Source of the DNA: Komagataeibacter sucrofermentans DSM 15973
Lineage (GTDB): Bacteria; Pseudomonadota; Alphaproteobacteria; Acetobacterales; Acetobacteraceae
DNA length: 64,000 nt
Direction: 5' to 3'
Assembly: GCF_040581405.1 (NCBI RefSeq)
Contig: NZ_CP137157.1
Coordinates: forward strand, 2,437,001-2,501,000
Positions 27,175 to 36,536 of the stretch are shown piece by piece; within the stretch, counting starts at the first letter, position 1, and each line of letters begins with the position of its first letter. The position numbers and the translations under genes are program-made. The notes beneath the pieces were generated by a model. That model was given only the letters and a program-made list of their open reading frames with translations, was not told where the DNA came from and searched no databases.

Positions 27175-28281
27175 TCAGGCGTGGCGGCGGCGCAGGGCTT
27201 CGGCCCGCATGTGGGCGCGGCATGCACGGGCGTGCTCCACGCCAAAACGCAGCGCCTGCGCCCGCCCGCGTGTGGCAAGATCGGCACGCAGGGCCGGGTC
27301 ATCCATCAGCCGGGCAATGGCCTGGGCAAGTTGCGACGGAGGTTGGGGCGGGCAGAGCAGGCCGCCATCGCCCACAACCTCCGGCAGGCCGCCGGTGGGT
27401 GCCGCCACAAGGGCGGCGCCCGCCGCCATGGCCTCAAGCGCTGCAAGGCCAAAGGGTTCGGGCCAGCGGCTGGGCACCACCACGATGGCCGCCCGCGCCA
27501 TGGCGGCCAGCACATCCGCATGCGGCCGGTAGCCCGCAAGCCCGATACCCGCCGCCTGCGCGCGGGGCAGCAGTTCAGCCATGAAAGGGGTGATGGGCGC
27601 ATCAGCGCGGAACCGGTCGGCCCCAATCATGTCAAAGCGCCAGTGCGGGTGGCCGGGCGCGAGTTGGGCGCAGGCCGCGACAAACAGGTCGGCCCCCTTG
27701 GTCTCCACCATGCGCCCGGCAAACAGCATCTGTGGCGCGCGGTCCTGCATGGGCGGCACGCTGGCGGGAATGCTCACGCCATTGGGCGAGACGCCAACCC
27801 GCTGCCCATCCGCGGCGGGCACGCCTTCGAGAAAGCGCTGGCGCACCCAGCCAGACACGCAGGCCACGTTCATCCACCGCAGCAGGCCCGCGCGGCGGGC
27901 GGGCGTCTCGGCCCCGCGCATGCCCTGGGGGTCGTTATGCAGCACCAGCAGCACGTGCTGGCCGGGGCGGCTGCGGGCGATATGCAGCGCGGTATCGGGC
28001 CGGTTATGCACCTCGACCACCGCAGGGGCGATGTCGTGCACGATGCGCAGCACGGCTGCGGCGTAACGGTGGCTGCCGCTGCCCGGCGGCCACAGGCCGG
28101 GGCGCACTGTTCGGTATTCATGATCGGGCAGCAGGGTGGGGCCTGCCACCGGCGGGCCGATAATGACATCATTGGGGCCGGCAAGGGCCGCGACCTGCAG
28201 GCCGATCGCGCCCACGGCCCCCGCGCTGAAACCTTCACGCGCGGGCAGCACTACCGCCACGCGCCAGGGCAGGGCCTGCAC
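27175..28281 (-). CDS. Glycosyltransferase family 4
   Basis: This 368-residue GT-B enzyme is of the GT4 family. Its C-terminal domain has MLFAGRMVETKGADLFVAA and the donor-binding VPSRWPEPFGLAALEAMAAGAALVA with two spaced glutamates. The N-terminal acceptor domain is Ala/Pro-rich and less conserved. Sugar donor and acceptor are unknown. It starts 6 bases after the stop of the glutathione transferase gene, so it probably ends a leftward transcript running mnmA, glutathione transferase, glycosyltransferase. Confidence 0.86.
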   Translation of the reverse strand: MQALPWRVAVVLPAREGFSAGAVGAIGLQVAALAGPNDVIIGPPVAGPTLLPDHEYRTVRPGLWPPGSGSHRYAAAVLRIVHDIAPAVVEVHNRPDTALHIARSRPGQHVLLVLHNDPQGMRGAETPARRAGLLRWMNVACVSGWVRQRFLEGVPAADGQRVGVSPNGVSIPASVPPMQDRAPQMLFAGRMVETKGADLFVAACAQLAPGHPHWRFDMIGADRFRADAPITPFMAELLPRAQAAGIGLAGYRPHADVLAAMARAAIVVVPSRWPEPFGLAALEAMAAGAALVAAPTGGLPEVVGDGGLLCPPQPPSQLAQAIARLMDDPALRADLATRGRAQALRFGVEHARACRAHMRAEALRRRHA

Positions 28282-28286
28282 CGGGC

Positions 28287-28958
28287 TCAGGCGATGCCCT
28301 CAAAGCGGGCCTGCTGCCACTCTTTGGGCTCCTGCGCGGCAAGCTGGTACCACTCTTCCATGAGTGGATGGGCGCGCACGGCCGTCATGTAGGCCCGTGA
28401 TTCCGGCGAGGGACTGACCCCATAGGACAGGAAACGCGAGACGATTGGCGCGAACATGGCATCGGCCATGCCGAATTTTTCCCCGAACAGGAAATTGCCG
28501 TCCTTGCCAAAATCCAGCCGTGCCTCGGTCCAGATCGCATCGATCCGCGCGATGTCGGCATCGATATCCGCCGTGGTGCCTGCGGCCAGGGAGCGGTTAT
28601 CACGCCCGGTATTCATGGGCATGGCGGCACGCACGGCGCGAAAGCCTGCATGCATCTCGGCGGCGATGCTGCGGGCGTAGGCGCGCGCGCGGGCATCGGC
28701 AGGCCACAGGCCGGGAGCCTGCTCGGCGCAGTATTCGCAGATCGCGAGGCTCTCCCACACGGCAGCGCCGTCATGTTCAAGATAAGGCACCTTGCCATTG
28801 GGCGAGATGGTGCGGATGGCGGGCGTCTCGCCATTATCGGCCAGCGGGATCACCTGCTCGCGCACGTCCAGCCCGGCTAGGCGCACCGCAAGCCACCCAC
28901 GCAGCGACCAGGATGAATACCGCCGCGTGCCAATGACCAGAATACTGTCGTTCATCAT
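28287..28958 (-). CDS. Glutathione S-transferase family protein
   Basis: The 223-residue protein has an N-terminal thioredoxin-like domain (IGTRRYSSWSLRGWLAV, then NGKVPYLEHDG with the cis-Pro, and ESLAICEY for glutathione gamma-glutamyl binding). A helical C-terminal domain starts near 90. The RRYSSWS segment places the catalytic Ser/Tyr near residues 13-16. The substrate is unknown. Its start overlaps the mnmA stop by four bases, so it is co-translated with that tRNA-thiolation enzyme. Confidence 0.9.
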   Translation of the reverse strand: MMNDSILVIGTRRYSSWSLRGWLAVRLAGLDVREQVIPLADNGETPAIRTISPNGKVPYLEHDGAAVWESLAICEYCAEQAPGLWPADARARAYARSIAAEMHAGFRAVRAAMPMNTGRDNRSLAAGTTADIDADIARIDAIWTEARLDFGKDGNFLFGEKFGMADAMFAPIVSRFLSYGVSPSPESRAYMTAVRAHPLMEEWYQLAAQEPKEWQQARFEGIA

Positions 28959-30052
28959 GCCGCCTTTCCTTCGCCTTCGGTCTCGACCCGGCGGATAAAC
29001 CCGCCACCGAGCACCCGGCTGCCGTCATACATCACGCAGGCCTGCCCCGGCGCGGGCACGGCCCCCTCATCAAGCACCACGCGGGCCGCCCCATCGGGCA
29101 GCGCCCACACGGTGGCGGCACGCGCCACCTCGCGCGCGCGGATCTGCACGGCGCAGCGCATACCCTCCGGCCCCGGCTGCGGCACCAGCCAGTTCATGCC
29201 GCGCAGCACCAGCGTGCGGGCCACCGCATTGGCGCGCGGGCCAATCACCACCCGCCTGCGGGCAGGCTCTATGCCCACCACCATCTGCCGCTCGCCCGCC
29301 AGCATGGCGGCATTGCCCAGCCGCTTGCTCTGGCCCACGGTATAGCGGCTCACGCCCTCATGCTGGCCCACCACGTGGCCGGACTGGTCCACGATCTCGC
29401 CAGCGCCGGTTATGTCGGGGCGCAGCTTTTCCACCAGGGCGGCGTAGGAGCCATCGGTCACGAAGCACAGGTCCTGGCTGTCGGGCTTGGCGGCCACGGC
29501 CAGGCCAAAGCGCTCGGCCTCGGCACGCACAGCGGCCTTGTCCGGCATGTCGCCCAGCGGAAAGCGCAGGAAATCAAGCTGCTCGCGCGTGGTGGCGAAC
29601 AGGAACCATGACTGGTCGCGCCCTTCATCAACGGGGCGGTGCATCTCCACGCCATCGGGGCCTTCCACCCGGCGCACATAATGCCCGGTGGCCATGGCAT
29701 CGACCCCAAGATCGCGCGCCATGCCCAGAAGATCGGTGAATTTCACGCCCTGATTGCAGGCCACGCATGGCACCGGGGTCTCGCCTGCGGCATAGGCATT
29801 GGCGAAGGTGTCGATCACGCTGTCATGAAAGCGGCGTTCGGCGTCGATCACGTAATGGGGGATGCCGAGCCTGTCGGCCACGCGGCGGGCGTCGTGTATG
29901 TCGCGCCCGGCGCAGCAGGCGCCCTTTTTCTTGCTCTCGCGGGAATCGTAGAGCTGAAGGGTCGCGCCAATGACCTCGTGCCCCTCGGCCACGAGGCGCG
30001 CGGCGACGACGGAACTGTCCACCCCGCCAGACATGGCCACAAGAATACGCAT
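28955..30052 (-). CDS. mnmA: tRNA-uridine 2-sulfurtransferase MnmA
   Basis: MnmA adenylates U34 of tRNA-Lys, -Glu and -Gln and replaces O2 with sulfur. The 365-residue protein has the PP-loop SGGVDSS (8-14). The catalytic Cys99 lies in VACNQ and the second, disulfide-forming Cys196 in SQDLCFV, matching E. coli C102 and C199. Extra cysteines in KKKGACCAGRD (46-47) are typical of the alphaproteobacterial form. The gene follows a ferredoxin and two cysteine desulfurases on the same strand, so the sulfur donor is encoded next door. A 10-bp hairpin (30083-30112) lies in the 125-base leader. Confidence 0.95.
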   Translation of the reverse strand: MRILVAMSGGVDSSVVAARLVAEGHEVIGATLQLYDSRESKKKGACCAGRDIHDARRVADRLGIPHYVIDAERRFHDSVIDTFANAYAAGETPVPCVACNQGVKFTDLLGMARDLGVDAMATGHYVRRVEGPDGVEMHRPVDEGRDQSWFLFATTREQLDFLRFPLGDMPDKAAVRAEAERFGLAVAAKPDSQDLCFVTDGSYAALVEKLRPDITGAGEIVDQSGHVVGQHEGVSRYTVGQSKRLGNAAMLAGERQMVVGIEPARRRVVIGPRANAVARTLVLRGMNWLVPQPGPEGMRCAVQIRAREVARAATVWALPDGAARVVLDEGAVPAPGQACVMYDGSRVLGGGFIRRVETEGEGKAA

Positions 30053-30082
30053 GGGCTCGGTTCCACTTTCCCTGAACAGGCA

Positions 30083-30112
30083 ATGCCCGGAGAACTATCA
30101 GCCTCCGGGCAT
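30083..30112 (-). promoter_or_regulatory. Hairpin between ferredoxin and mnmA
   Basis: ATGCCCGGAG (30083-30092) and CTCCGGGCAT (30103-30112) are perfectly complementary around 10 bases. In the transcribed direction it sits between the ferredoxin stop and the mnmA start and lacks a T-run. It may be a processing or attenuating structure that sets the ratio of the two products. Confidence 0.4.
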
Positions 30113-30177
30113 CGCACGTCAAACATCGTTTTGCCCGCCCACGCCCAAAAACACGCGGGGCGGAATGGGCCGTCCGG

Positions 30178-30492
30178 TCAGGACGTGCTGGGCAGGCGCA
30201 CCACGAGGCCGTCGAGCGCTTCGGTCATCACGATCTGGCAGCCCAGGCGCGAGGTCTTTTCCAGCCCGAAGGCGAGGTCGAGCATGTCTTCCTCATCCTC
30301 GGTGGGCGGGGTCAGCTTGGGCGCCCATTCGGGGTCGACCACCACATGGCAGGTGGCACAGGCCAGCGAACCTTCGCACGCGCCTTCAAGGTCAACGCCG
30401 TTCTTGTGCGCAATTTCCAGAACCGACAGGCCCAGCGGGGCCGCGACTTCGCGGCGGGTGCCGTCACGCTCGATGAATACTATATGAGCCAT
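30178..30492 (-). CDS. [2Fe-2S] ferredoxin, adrenodoxin/Isc type
   Basis: This 104-residue electron carrier has cluster ligands Cys39, Cys45, Cys48 and Cys85 in the C-x5-C-x2-C...C pattern of vertebrate-type/Isc ferredoxins. In Isc systems it supplies electrons for sulfur reduction during Fe-S assembly. ATG at 30492 has AGGA eight bases upstream, whereas the more upstream ATG at 30501 touches that sequence; the long frame beyond is Arg-rich and not conserved. It follows the cysteine desulfurase gene after 31 bases. No IscU, IscA or Hsc gene is next to it. Confidence 0.93.
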   Translation of the reverse strand: MAHIVFIERDGTRREVAAPLGLSVLEIAHKNGVDLEGACEGSLACATCHVVVDPEWAPKLTPPTEDEEDMLDLAFGLEKTSRLGCQIVMTEALDGLVVRLPSTS

Positions 30493-30523
30493 CTTTTCCA
30501 TCCTGCCTGTGCGTTGCGCCCGT

Positions 30524-31705
30524 TTACTGCGGCGCAGCGCTGCCTTGCGCGCGGCAATGTGCCACCGCGCGGCACAGGATCGCCGCCGCGCGATCCACTT
30601 CGGCGGGTGAGGTATAGCGTCCGACCGCCAGACGCAAGCCTTCCGCCGCCCGTGCCGCCTCAAGCCCCATTGCGCTGAGCACATAGGATGGCACCACCTC
30701 GGCCGAGGAACAGGCCGACCCGGTGGACAGGCACAGCTCGGGTGCCGCCGCCAGCAGGTCGAGCGCCCGCACCCCCTCGAAGCCGATGTTCAGGTTGGCC
30801 GCAAGCCTTGCCTCCATGCTGCCATGCACCCGCAGGCCGGGGCAGCCCGCCGCAAGGGCGGCCAGCATGTGGTCACGCAGGGAAGCGATACGGGCGCGCT
30901 CACGCGCCCCCTCAAGGCGGGCGATGCGGCACGCCGCGCCGAATCCGATAATCAGCGGCGCTGGCAGCGTGCCCGAGCGCAGGCCGCGCTCCTGCCCCCC
31001 GCCCGAGAACAGCGGGGCAAGCCGCACGCGTGGCCTGCGCCGCACGAACAGCGCGCCCACCCCCTTTGGCCCATACAGCTTGTGCGCCGAGACGGAGGCC
31101 AGATCGAGATCCCACGCCCTGACATCAACCTCCACCTTGCCCGCCGCCTGTGCCAGATCGCTGTGCAGCAGGCTGCCGGCCCGGCGCACGATGGGGGCGA
31201 GGGTGGCAAGGTCGTGCAGCACGCCGGTCTCGTTATTGGCGGCCATGATGGAGGTGAGCAGGGTGGGCACCCGCAGGGCTTCGGCCAGCACGTCCGGGTC
31301 GAGCGTGCCATCGGGCCGCACGGGCAGGATCACCGGCTCGCAGCCCTCGGCCGCGAGGTCGCGCACCGATTCCAGCACGCATTTGTGCTCGGTCGCCACC
31401 GTGATGACCCGCCTGCGCGGATCACCGCGCGCAATCAGGTGGCGCACGGCGCCCTTGATGGCGAGGTTGTTGGCTTCCGTCGCGCCCGAGGTGAACACGA
31501 TCTCACGCGCATCAGCGCCAAGCAGGGCCGCGACCTCGCCGCGTGCCTGCTCCACCGCATCATGCGCGGCGCGGCCCGCCGCGTGGTCGAGACTGTGGGG
31601 GTTGGCGAAGCTATGGGCAAACCACGGCATCATTTCCTCCACCACGCGCGGATCGCACGGGGTGGTGGCCTGATAGTCAAGATAGATCAGGTCAGGGCCG
31701 GTCAT
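30524..31705 (-). CDS. Cysteine desulfurase (NifS/IscS family), downstream copy
   Basis: This PLP enzyme takes sulfur from L-cysteine as an enzyme persulfide for Fe-S clusters and tRNA thiolation. In 393 residues, His107 stacks on PLP, Lys209 (SAHKLYGP) forms the Schiff base, and Cys332 in STGSACSS carries the persulfide on the flexible loop. [13 protein letters not shown] and NNETG are the usual PLP-site segments. It is very similar in plan to IscS. A second desulfurase gene lies 79 bases upstream and a ferredoxin gene 31 bases downstream. Confidence 0.94.
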   Translation of the reverse strand: MTGPDLIYLDYQATTPCDPRVVEEMMPWFAHSFANPHSLDHAAGRAAHDAVEQARGEVAALLGADAREIVFTSGATEANNLAIKGAVRHLIARGDPRRRVITVATEHKCVLESVRDLAAEGCEPVILPVRPDGTLDPDVLAEALRVPTLLTSIMAANNETGVLHDLATLAPIVRRAGSLLHSDLAQAAGKVEVDVRAWDLDLASVSAHKLYGPKGVGALFVRRRPRVRLAPLFSGGGQERGLRSGTLPAPLIIGFGAACRIARLEGARERARIASLRDHMLAALAAGCPGLRVHGSMEARLAANLNIGFEGVRALDLLAAAPELCLSTGSACSSAEVVPSYVLSAMGLEAARAAEGLRLAVGRYTSPAEVDRAAAILCRAVAHCRAQGSAAPQ

Positions 31706-31784
31706 GCGCAGCCTCCATGCTGACGGGGCTGGCAGGGTGTCATTTCAGCCACCTTGGGCGCTGAACGGTTCACGGTAGGCCTGG

Positions 31785-32918
31785 TCATGCAACCGCTCCG
31801 GCCTGTGCGGGCAGGCGGCCCGCCATGGCCGTATAGGCGTTGATGAAGCCGTGCACATCCGCCTCGCGCACCGACCATGGCAGCGAGACGCGAATGGCGC
31901 AGCCTGCGTCCTCGCCCAGCCCCATGGCCTCGAGCACGTGCGAGCGCGCCACCTTGCCCGATGAGCACGCCGCCCCGGCGGAAACGCCATAGCCCGCCAT
32001 GTCGAGCGCGATCAGCTGGGTCTGCGCCCGCCGTCCGGGCAGCACGAGGCTGGTGGTGTTGGCCAGCCGCGCGGCCCCTGCCCCACACACGCGTGCCCCT
32101 GCCGCCACTGCTGCCGCCTCGATCCGGTCACGCCATGCGCCAAGCTGCGCGGCCATTGCCGCCATGCCCGCAACCGCAACCTTTGCCGCCGCCGCCATGC
32201 CCGCAATGGCCGGGAGCGCGGGCGTGCCACCGCGCCGCCCCTGTTCCTGCCCGCCACCGGCCAGAAGCGGGGCGATGGCATGAAACCGCTCGCCCGCCAG
32301 CAAAAGCGCGCCCGCGCCCTTCGGCCCACCAAATTTATGCCCCGAGATGGCCACGCTGTCAGCGCCCAGCCCCTCCACCGTAAAGGCGATCCGTCCTGCC
32401 GCCTGCACCGCATCCACATGCAACAGCGCGCCATGGGCGTGGCACAGATCAGCGATCTCGCGCACGGGGTTGATGACGCCGGTCTCGTTATTGGCCAGCA
32501 TGGCGCAGACCAGCGCGGGCGCTCCCTCGGCCGCCAGCATGCGCTCAAGGGCGGCAAGGTCGAGCACGCCATCGGCCCGCACGGGAACGGGGGCGGACAG
32601 GGTGGCCGCGCGCACGGCATCATGCTCGCTCGCCCCCACGAGCACGCGCCTGCCGCCCGCCTGCCCGGCAATGGCCAGCACATTGGCTTCCGTGCCGCCA
32701 GAGGTGAACACGCAGTTCTCCGCAGCCGCGCCAAACAGGGCCGCGATGTCCTCACGCGCGGTCTCGAGCACGGCGCGGGCATTGCGGCCCGCCCGATGCA
32801 CGGAGGCCGGATTGCCCGCCACGACTGCGGCCTGCGTCATGGCTTCCAGTGCTTCGGGCCGGATGGGCTCGGCAGCATTGGCGTCAAGATATGTAAAACG
32901 GTCGCTCAGGGTGCTCAT
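31785..32918 (-). CDS. Cysteine desulfurase family protein, upstream copy
   Basis: This is a second class I NifS-like desulfurase of 377 residues. His99, the PLP Lys195 (SGHKFGGPKG) and the persulfide Cys318 (SAGAACSSGKV) are present, so it should be active. It is shorter than its neighbour and has an Ala-rich middle section (about 240-290). The two desulfurases are paralogues only distantly alike, not a recent duplication. The start at 32918 is placed at the ATG before MSTLSDRFTYLDAN; the frame extends nine codons to a TTG. It leads a transcript with the second desulfurase, ferredoxin and probably mnmA. Confidence 0.9.
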   Translation of the reverse strand: MSTLSDRFTYLDANAAEPIRPEALEAMTQAAVVAGNPASVHRAGRNARAVLETAREDIAALFGAAAENCVFTSGGTEANVLAIAGQAGGRRVLVGASEHDAVRAATLSAPVPVRADGVLDLAALERMLAAEGAPALVCAMLANNETGVINPVREIADLCHAHGALLHVDAVQAAGRIAFTVEGLGADSVAISGHKFGGPKGAGALLLAGERFHAIAPLLAGGGQEQGRRGGTPALPAIAGMAAAAKVAVAGMAAMAAQLGAWRDRIEAAAVAAGARVCGAGAARLANTTSLVLPGRRAQTQLIALDMAGYGVSAGAACSSGKVARSHVLEAMGLGEDAGCAIRVSLPWSVREADVHGFINAYTAMAGRLPAQAGAVA

Positions 32919-33504
32919 GCTGTCCAGCCATATGGGTTGCGCCAAGTCCTTTGTGCTACGGGAATTACGATTTATCTGGCATTTTGTGAATCCACACCGC
33001 TATAAGGCAGCGCAACATAATATTTATTGCAACGTGTTATGGGTGATGGACACCCCTTTATCCATACCGCTGCCTCAATGTCGCCCGCCCGCCATCCGGG
33101 CCATGGCAAGGAGAGCGAACCCACACGAGACACCCGGCGCGCTGGCGGAAAGGATAGTTGCCCACGGCATGGACCGTGGCCATATACCGCCATATCTGCC
33201 CCCCGCGCAGGGCACGCCTGCCGAAGATGCACTGTTACCCGGTAGGCATAATGCCCATTATTCAGGTGGGTTGGTATATTTCTGGCCTGGCGCGCCGGGC
33301 CGGGTCACTTCTGCTTTTCGTGCTGTAACCACCGGATGAATACAGGCCACCTGCCTGCACCCGGCATGCGTGGCAGCCGGAAGGCAGCACGTTTTTTCTC
33401 TGCCTGCCGACCTGACGGGGCATCGCCGGTCGGGCAGGCTGTAACAGCAACCGTTCCCGTTGCAATGCCTGGAATGCACGGGGAGATGCAAATGCGGGAC
33501 ACCT
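32919..33504. other. 586-base divergent region between the desulfurase and hydrolase genes
   Basis: No convincing gene is seen; short open frames on both strands lack start signals. An AT-rich imperfect palindrome (GCAACATAATATTTATTGC, 33012-33030) lies about 95 bases upstream of the desulfurase start and could bind an iron or Fe-S sensing regulator, but it does not match a consensus I can name. A strong hairpin with one bulge (33402-33412 with 33428-33439, GCCTGCC/GGGCAGGC arms) lies upstream of the hydrolase. Confidence 0.45.
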
Positions 33505-34170
33505 ATGCCTGAGGTCATGTTTGCCGGCCCTGATGGCCGCCTGGAAGGTCGATACCACCACTCAAGCGCGCCCAACGCGCCGCTTGCCCTGGTGCTCCAT
33601 CCTCACCCGCTGCATGGCGGAACCATGAACAACCGCATCACCTACGCCATGTACCGCGCGTTCGAGAAGATGGGCTTCTCGGTCATGCGCTACAATTCGC
33701 GCGGGGTCGGCCGCTCGCAGGGGCGCTATGATGGTGGCATTGGCGAAATTTCGGATGCCGCCGCAGCCCTTGACTGGATGCAGATGGTCAACCCCAACGC
33801 CAGCGGGCTGTGGATCGCGGGCTATTCCTTTGGCGCCTTCGTGGGCATGCAGCTGCTCATGCGCCGCCCCGAGATTACCGGCTGGATCAGCGTGGCGCCG
33901 CCCGCCAATTACTATGATTTCGGCTTCCTTGCACCGTGTCCCTGCGGCGGGCTGATGATTGCGGGCGAGAACGATGAACTCGTGCCCGAGCCCGCCGTGC
34001 GCAAGCTTGTTGACAAGCTGAACACCCAGAAGGGCGTGAGCGTGGATTACCGCATCTTCAAGGGTGCCGACCATGTGTTCGCCAACCAGGCCGAACAGGT
34101 GGCCGAAGCGCTGGAAGACCATGTGAGCACGGTCATGAACCGCAAGATGCTCGCACTCGCGGCGGACTGA
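33505..34170 (+). CDS. Alpha/beta hydrolase
   Basis: This 221-residue serine hydrolase has the oxyanion-hole segment [22 protein letters not shown], the nucleophile elbow GYSFGA, an acid in [10 protein letters not shown] and the catalytic His in KGADHVFA. This compact form is widespread in Alphaproteobacteria, often beside cysteine desulfurase genes, as here across the divergent promoter. The substrate is unknown. ATG at 33505 was chosen because conserved sequence starts [17 protein letters not shown]; upstream codons are Cys-rich and not conserved. Confidence 0.87.
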   Translation: MPEVMFAGPDGRLEGRYHHSSAPNAPLALVLHPHPLHGGTMNNRITYAMYRAFEKMGFSVMRYNSRGVGRSQGRYDGGIGEISDAAAALDWMQMVNPNASGLWIAGYSFGAFVGMQLLMRRPEITGWISVAPPANYYDFGFLAPCPCGGLMIAGENDELVPEPAVRKLVDKLNTQKGVSVDYRIFKGADHVFANQAEQVAEALEDHVSTVMNRKMLALAAD

Positions 34171-34282
34171 TTCCCCCGCCTGCCTGTTCCGGGCGGTTTC
34201 ATCAACGGCGGCTAACATGCTAGAGGCTGGTCCGCGCCGGGGCGGCCCGGCCAGCGACGGACCTTACAGCGCGGAACAGATC

Positions 34283-35530
34283 ATGCCCAAGAGTGAATTC
34301 CTCCGGGAAGCCGAAGCACGCGGCTTCATATTCCAGTGCACCGACATGGAGGCGCTCGACGCCGCCATGCAGGCCGGACCGGTGGGGGGCTATATCGGGT
34401 TCGACCCCACGGCGGACAGCCTGCACGTGGGCAGCCTGATCCAGATCATGATGCTCCGGCTGATGCACCGGCACGGGCACCGCCCGGTGGCCCTGGTGGG
34501 CGGCGGCACCGCAAAGATCGGCGACCCCTCCTTCCGCGAGGAAGCCCGCAAGCTCATGACGGCGGAAACCATCGCCACCAACCTGCGCGGGGTGGAGGAC
34601 TGCCTGCGGCAGTTCCTGCCGCTGGGCACCGCCCCTGATGCGCCGCTCCTGACCAATAATGCCGACTGGCTGGACAAACTCTCCTACATCGACCTTTTGC
34701 GCGACGTGGGCATTCATTTTTCCATCAACCGCATGCTCTCGTTCGACTCGGTGCGCTCGCGGCTGGAGCGTGAGCAGGGGCTGACCTTCCTGGAGTTCAA
34801 TTACTCCATTCTCCAGTCCTACGATTTCCGCGAACTCAACCTCCGTCATGGCGTGACGCTCCAGATGGGGGGATCGGACCAGTGGGGCAACATCGTATCG
34901 GGCATCGACCTGGTGCGCCGCATGAACGGGGCGCAGGTTTTCGGCCTCACAACGCCACTGCTCACCACGAGTTCCGGCGCCAAGATGGGCAAGACGGCGC
35001 AGGGCGCGGTGTGGCTCTCGGCCAAACGGCTGCCGGTGTTCGACTACTGGCAGTTCTGGCGCAATGTGGAGGATGCGGATGTGGGCCGCTTCCTCAAGCT
35101 GTTTACCGAACTGCCCATTGAGGAATGCGACCGCCTCGCCGCCCTTGAGGGGGCCGGGATCAATGAAGCGAAAAAGGTGCTGGCCACCGAGGCCACGGCG
35201 CTGTGCCACGGCCGCGCCGCCGCCGAGGAAGCCGCCGAGGCCGCCCGCCGCACCTTTGAGGAAGGGGCCGTGACGGCTGCCGCCCTGCCCACCACCAGCG
35301 TGCCTGCCGCCCTGTTTGCCGAAGGCGTGCCGGCCTTCCGCCTGTTTGTTGAAGCCGGTTTTGCCGCCAGCAATGGCGAAGCCCGCCGCCTGATCCGTGG
35401 CGGTGGCGCGCGCGTGAATGACGTTGTGGTGAAGGACGAGGCGCAGGCCATCACCAATGCCGATCTTGTCGAGGGCGCGGTCAAGCTCTCGGCAGGGCGC
35501 AAGCGCCACGTTCTGGTCCAGCCGGCCTGA
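34283..35530 (+). CDS. tyrS: Tyrosyl-tRNA synthetase
   Basis: This class I synthetase charges tRNA-Tyr. The 415-residue product has the HIGH-like HVGS (48-51), the tyrosine-recognition segments GFDPTADSL and GGSDQWGNI, the KMSKS-like KMGKT (234-238) and a C-terminal S4 RNA-binding domain (about 345-410, [14 protein letters not shown]). The substitution of KMSKS by KMGKT is common in alphaproteobacterial TyrS. The ATG at 34283 fits homology; the frame opens 22 codons earlier without a ribosome site. The next gene starts 3 bases after the stop. Confidence 0.95.
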   Translation: MPKSEFLREAEARGFIFQCTDMEALDAAMQAGPVGGYIGFDPTADSLHVGSLIQIMMLRLMHRHGHRPVALVGGGTAKIGDPSFREEARKLMTAETIATNLRGVEDCLRQFLPLGTAPDAPLLTNNADWLDKLSYIDLLRDVGIHFSINRMLSFDSVRSRLEREQGLTFLEFNYSILQSYDFRELNLRHGVTLQMGGSDQWGNIVSGIDLVRRMNGAQVFGLTTPLLTTSSGAKMGKTAQGAVWLSAKRLPVFDYWQFWRNVEDADVGRFLKLFTELPIEECDRLAALEGAGINEAKKVLATEATALCHGRAAAEEAAEAARRTFEEGAVTAAALPTTSVPAALFAEGVPAFRLFVEAGFAASNGEARRLIRGGGARVNDVVVKDEAQAITNADLVEGAVKLSAGRKRHVLVQPA

Positions 35531-35533
35531 ACC

Positions 35534-36010
35534 ATGGCCCGCAGGCCCGCACGCAAGGCAGGCCCGGCGCAGCAGGCTGACCTGTTTGCGCCTGCTGCGC
35601 CGCCCCCTGCGCCTGTGCCTGCGCCACTGGCCGACCTGTCCGCCCTGCCCCCTGTCGCACCGGAGTTATGGGCGCGGCTGGCCTACTCCCCATTCCGCGC
35701 CCGCTTTCACCTTGGGGCGAAGGAGCAGGCGTATCTGGCCAGCCGGGGCCTGCCCGAAGTCATGCGCCACGCGGCGGACTTCATCGCCACCCGCCTCGCC
35801 CCGGCGCACCCCGCCCGTGATGGCAGGCAGACCCCGTGGCGCGGGCACCCGGTCTTCATTGCCCAGCATGCCACCGGCACCTGCTGCCGGGGCTGCGTTG
35901 CCAAATGGCACGCCATGCCTGAAGGTGAGCAACTTGACACTGAGCAGCAGGCCTACCTGCTGGCGGTGATACAGGCATGGCTCAGGCGCGATGGCGGCCG
36001 GGAATCATAA
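35534..36010 (+). CDS. DUF4186 domain protein
   Basis: This 158-residue protein has an Ala/Pro-rich start (1-45) and a conserved domain with the signature FRARFHL, then RGHPVFIAQHATGTCCRGCVAKWH (given in parts: HPVFIAQHATG and CCRGCVAKWH). The Cys-Cys-x2-Cys and His residues suggest a metal or redox site. DUF4186 proteins have no known function. It follows tyrS after three bases and is probably co-transcribed. A palindromic element begins at its last base. Confidence 0.82.
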   Translation: MARRPARKAGPAQQADLFAPAAPPPAPVPAPLADLSALPPVAPELWARLAYSPFRARFHLGAKEQAYLASRGLPEVMRHAADFIATRLAPAHPARDGRQTPWRGHPVFIAQHATGTCCRGCVAKWHAMPEGEQLDTEQQAYLLAVIQAWLRRDGGRES

Positions 36011-36072
36011 GGAAGCTTTTTTCAAAAAGCCTTGAAGAACACTGCCGGTTGAAAAAACGGCACCCGAAACCG
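36010..36072. repeat. Partial two-hairpin palindromic element
   Basis: This copy has GGAAGCTTTTTTCAAAAAGCC (first hairpin) and a shortened second hairpin, TGCCG-GTTGAAAAAAC-GGCA, then CCCGAAACC. The left outer arm is missing, and AAGGAAGC replaces TGGTGAAGC. It lies between the convergent DUF4186 and Rieske genes. Confidence 0.75.
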
Positions 36073-36079
36073 TCCATCA

Positions 36080-36421
36080 TCAGATCCGCGCCCAGACTTC
36101 ATCCCCGCTGATCCAGCTTTCATGGGACTGCGGCATCGGTCCTGCGGCCTCCATGCGGCCGCCGGGGGCCTGCGGGCGGCCATCAGCGCCAAAGGTCCAC
36201 ATATGCAGCGGGCAGACAATGCGGCCATACAGCACATAGCCATCAGAAAGGCGGGCATTGCCGTGCGGGCAGCGGTCATCAATCACGGCGGGGCGGTCGT
36301 CTTCCACCATCCACACCACTACGGCCCGGCCATCGCACACCACGCGCTGCGGGGCCTCAAGTGCTGCCGATACGGTGCATAACGCGCGGGAACCCGGTAA
36401 CGCCTGTTTCATTGAGTGCAT
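36080..36421 (-). CDS. Rieske [2Fe-2S] protein
   Basis: This small (113 residues) Rieske domain protein has cluster ligands Cys51 and His53 (CPHG) and Cys70 and His73 (CPLH), 17 residues between pairs, the spacing of the soluble ferredoxin/NirD type. There is no membrane anchor or oxygenase domain, so it would act as a cytoplasmic electron carrier or as the ferredoxin of an unlinked oxygenase. It stands alone on this strand. Met1 or Met4 could be the start. Confidence 0.87.
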   Translation of the reverse strand: MHSMKQALPGSRALCTVSAALEAPQRVVCDGRAVVVWMVEDDRPAVIDDRCPHGNARLSDGYVLYGRIVCPLHMWTFGADGRPQAPGGRMEAAGPMPQSHESWISGDEVWARI

Positions 36422-36536
36422 GCTCCCGCTGGTTTGCGGTTATCATTTTACGCACCGGGCGTGTGTCGTCTATCCTGCGGGGCACTTTCCGCAGGCCTGC
36501 GGCACGCCGCCTGCCTTTTACAGGATATGATTACGC

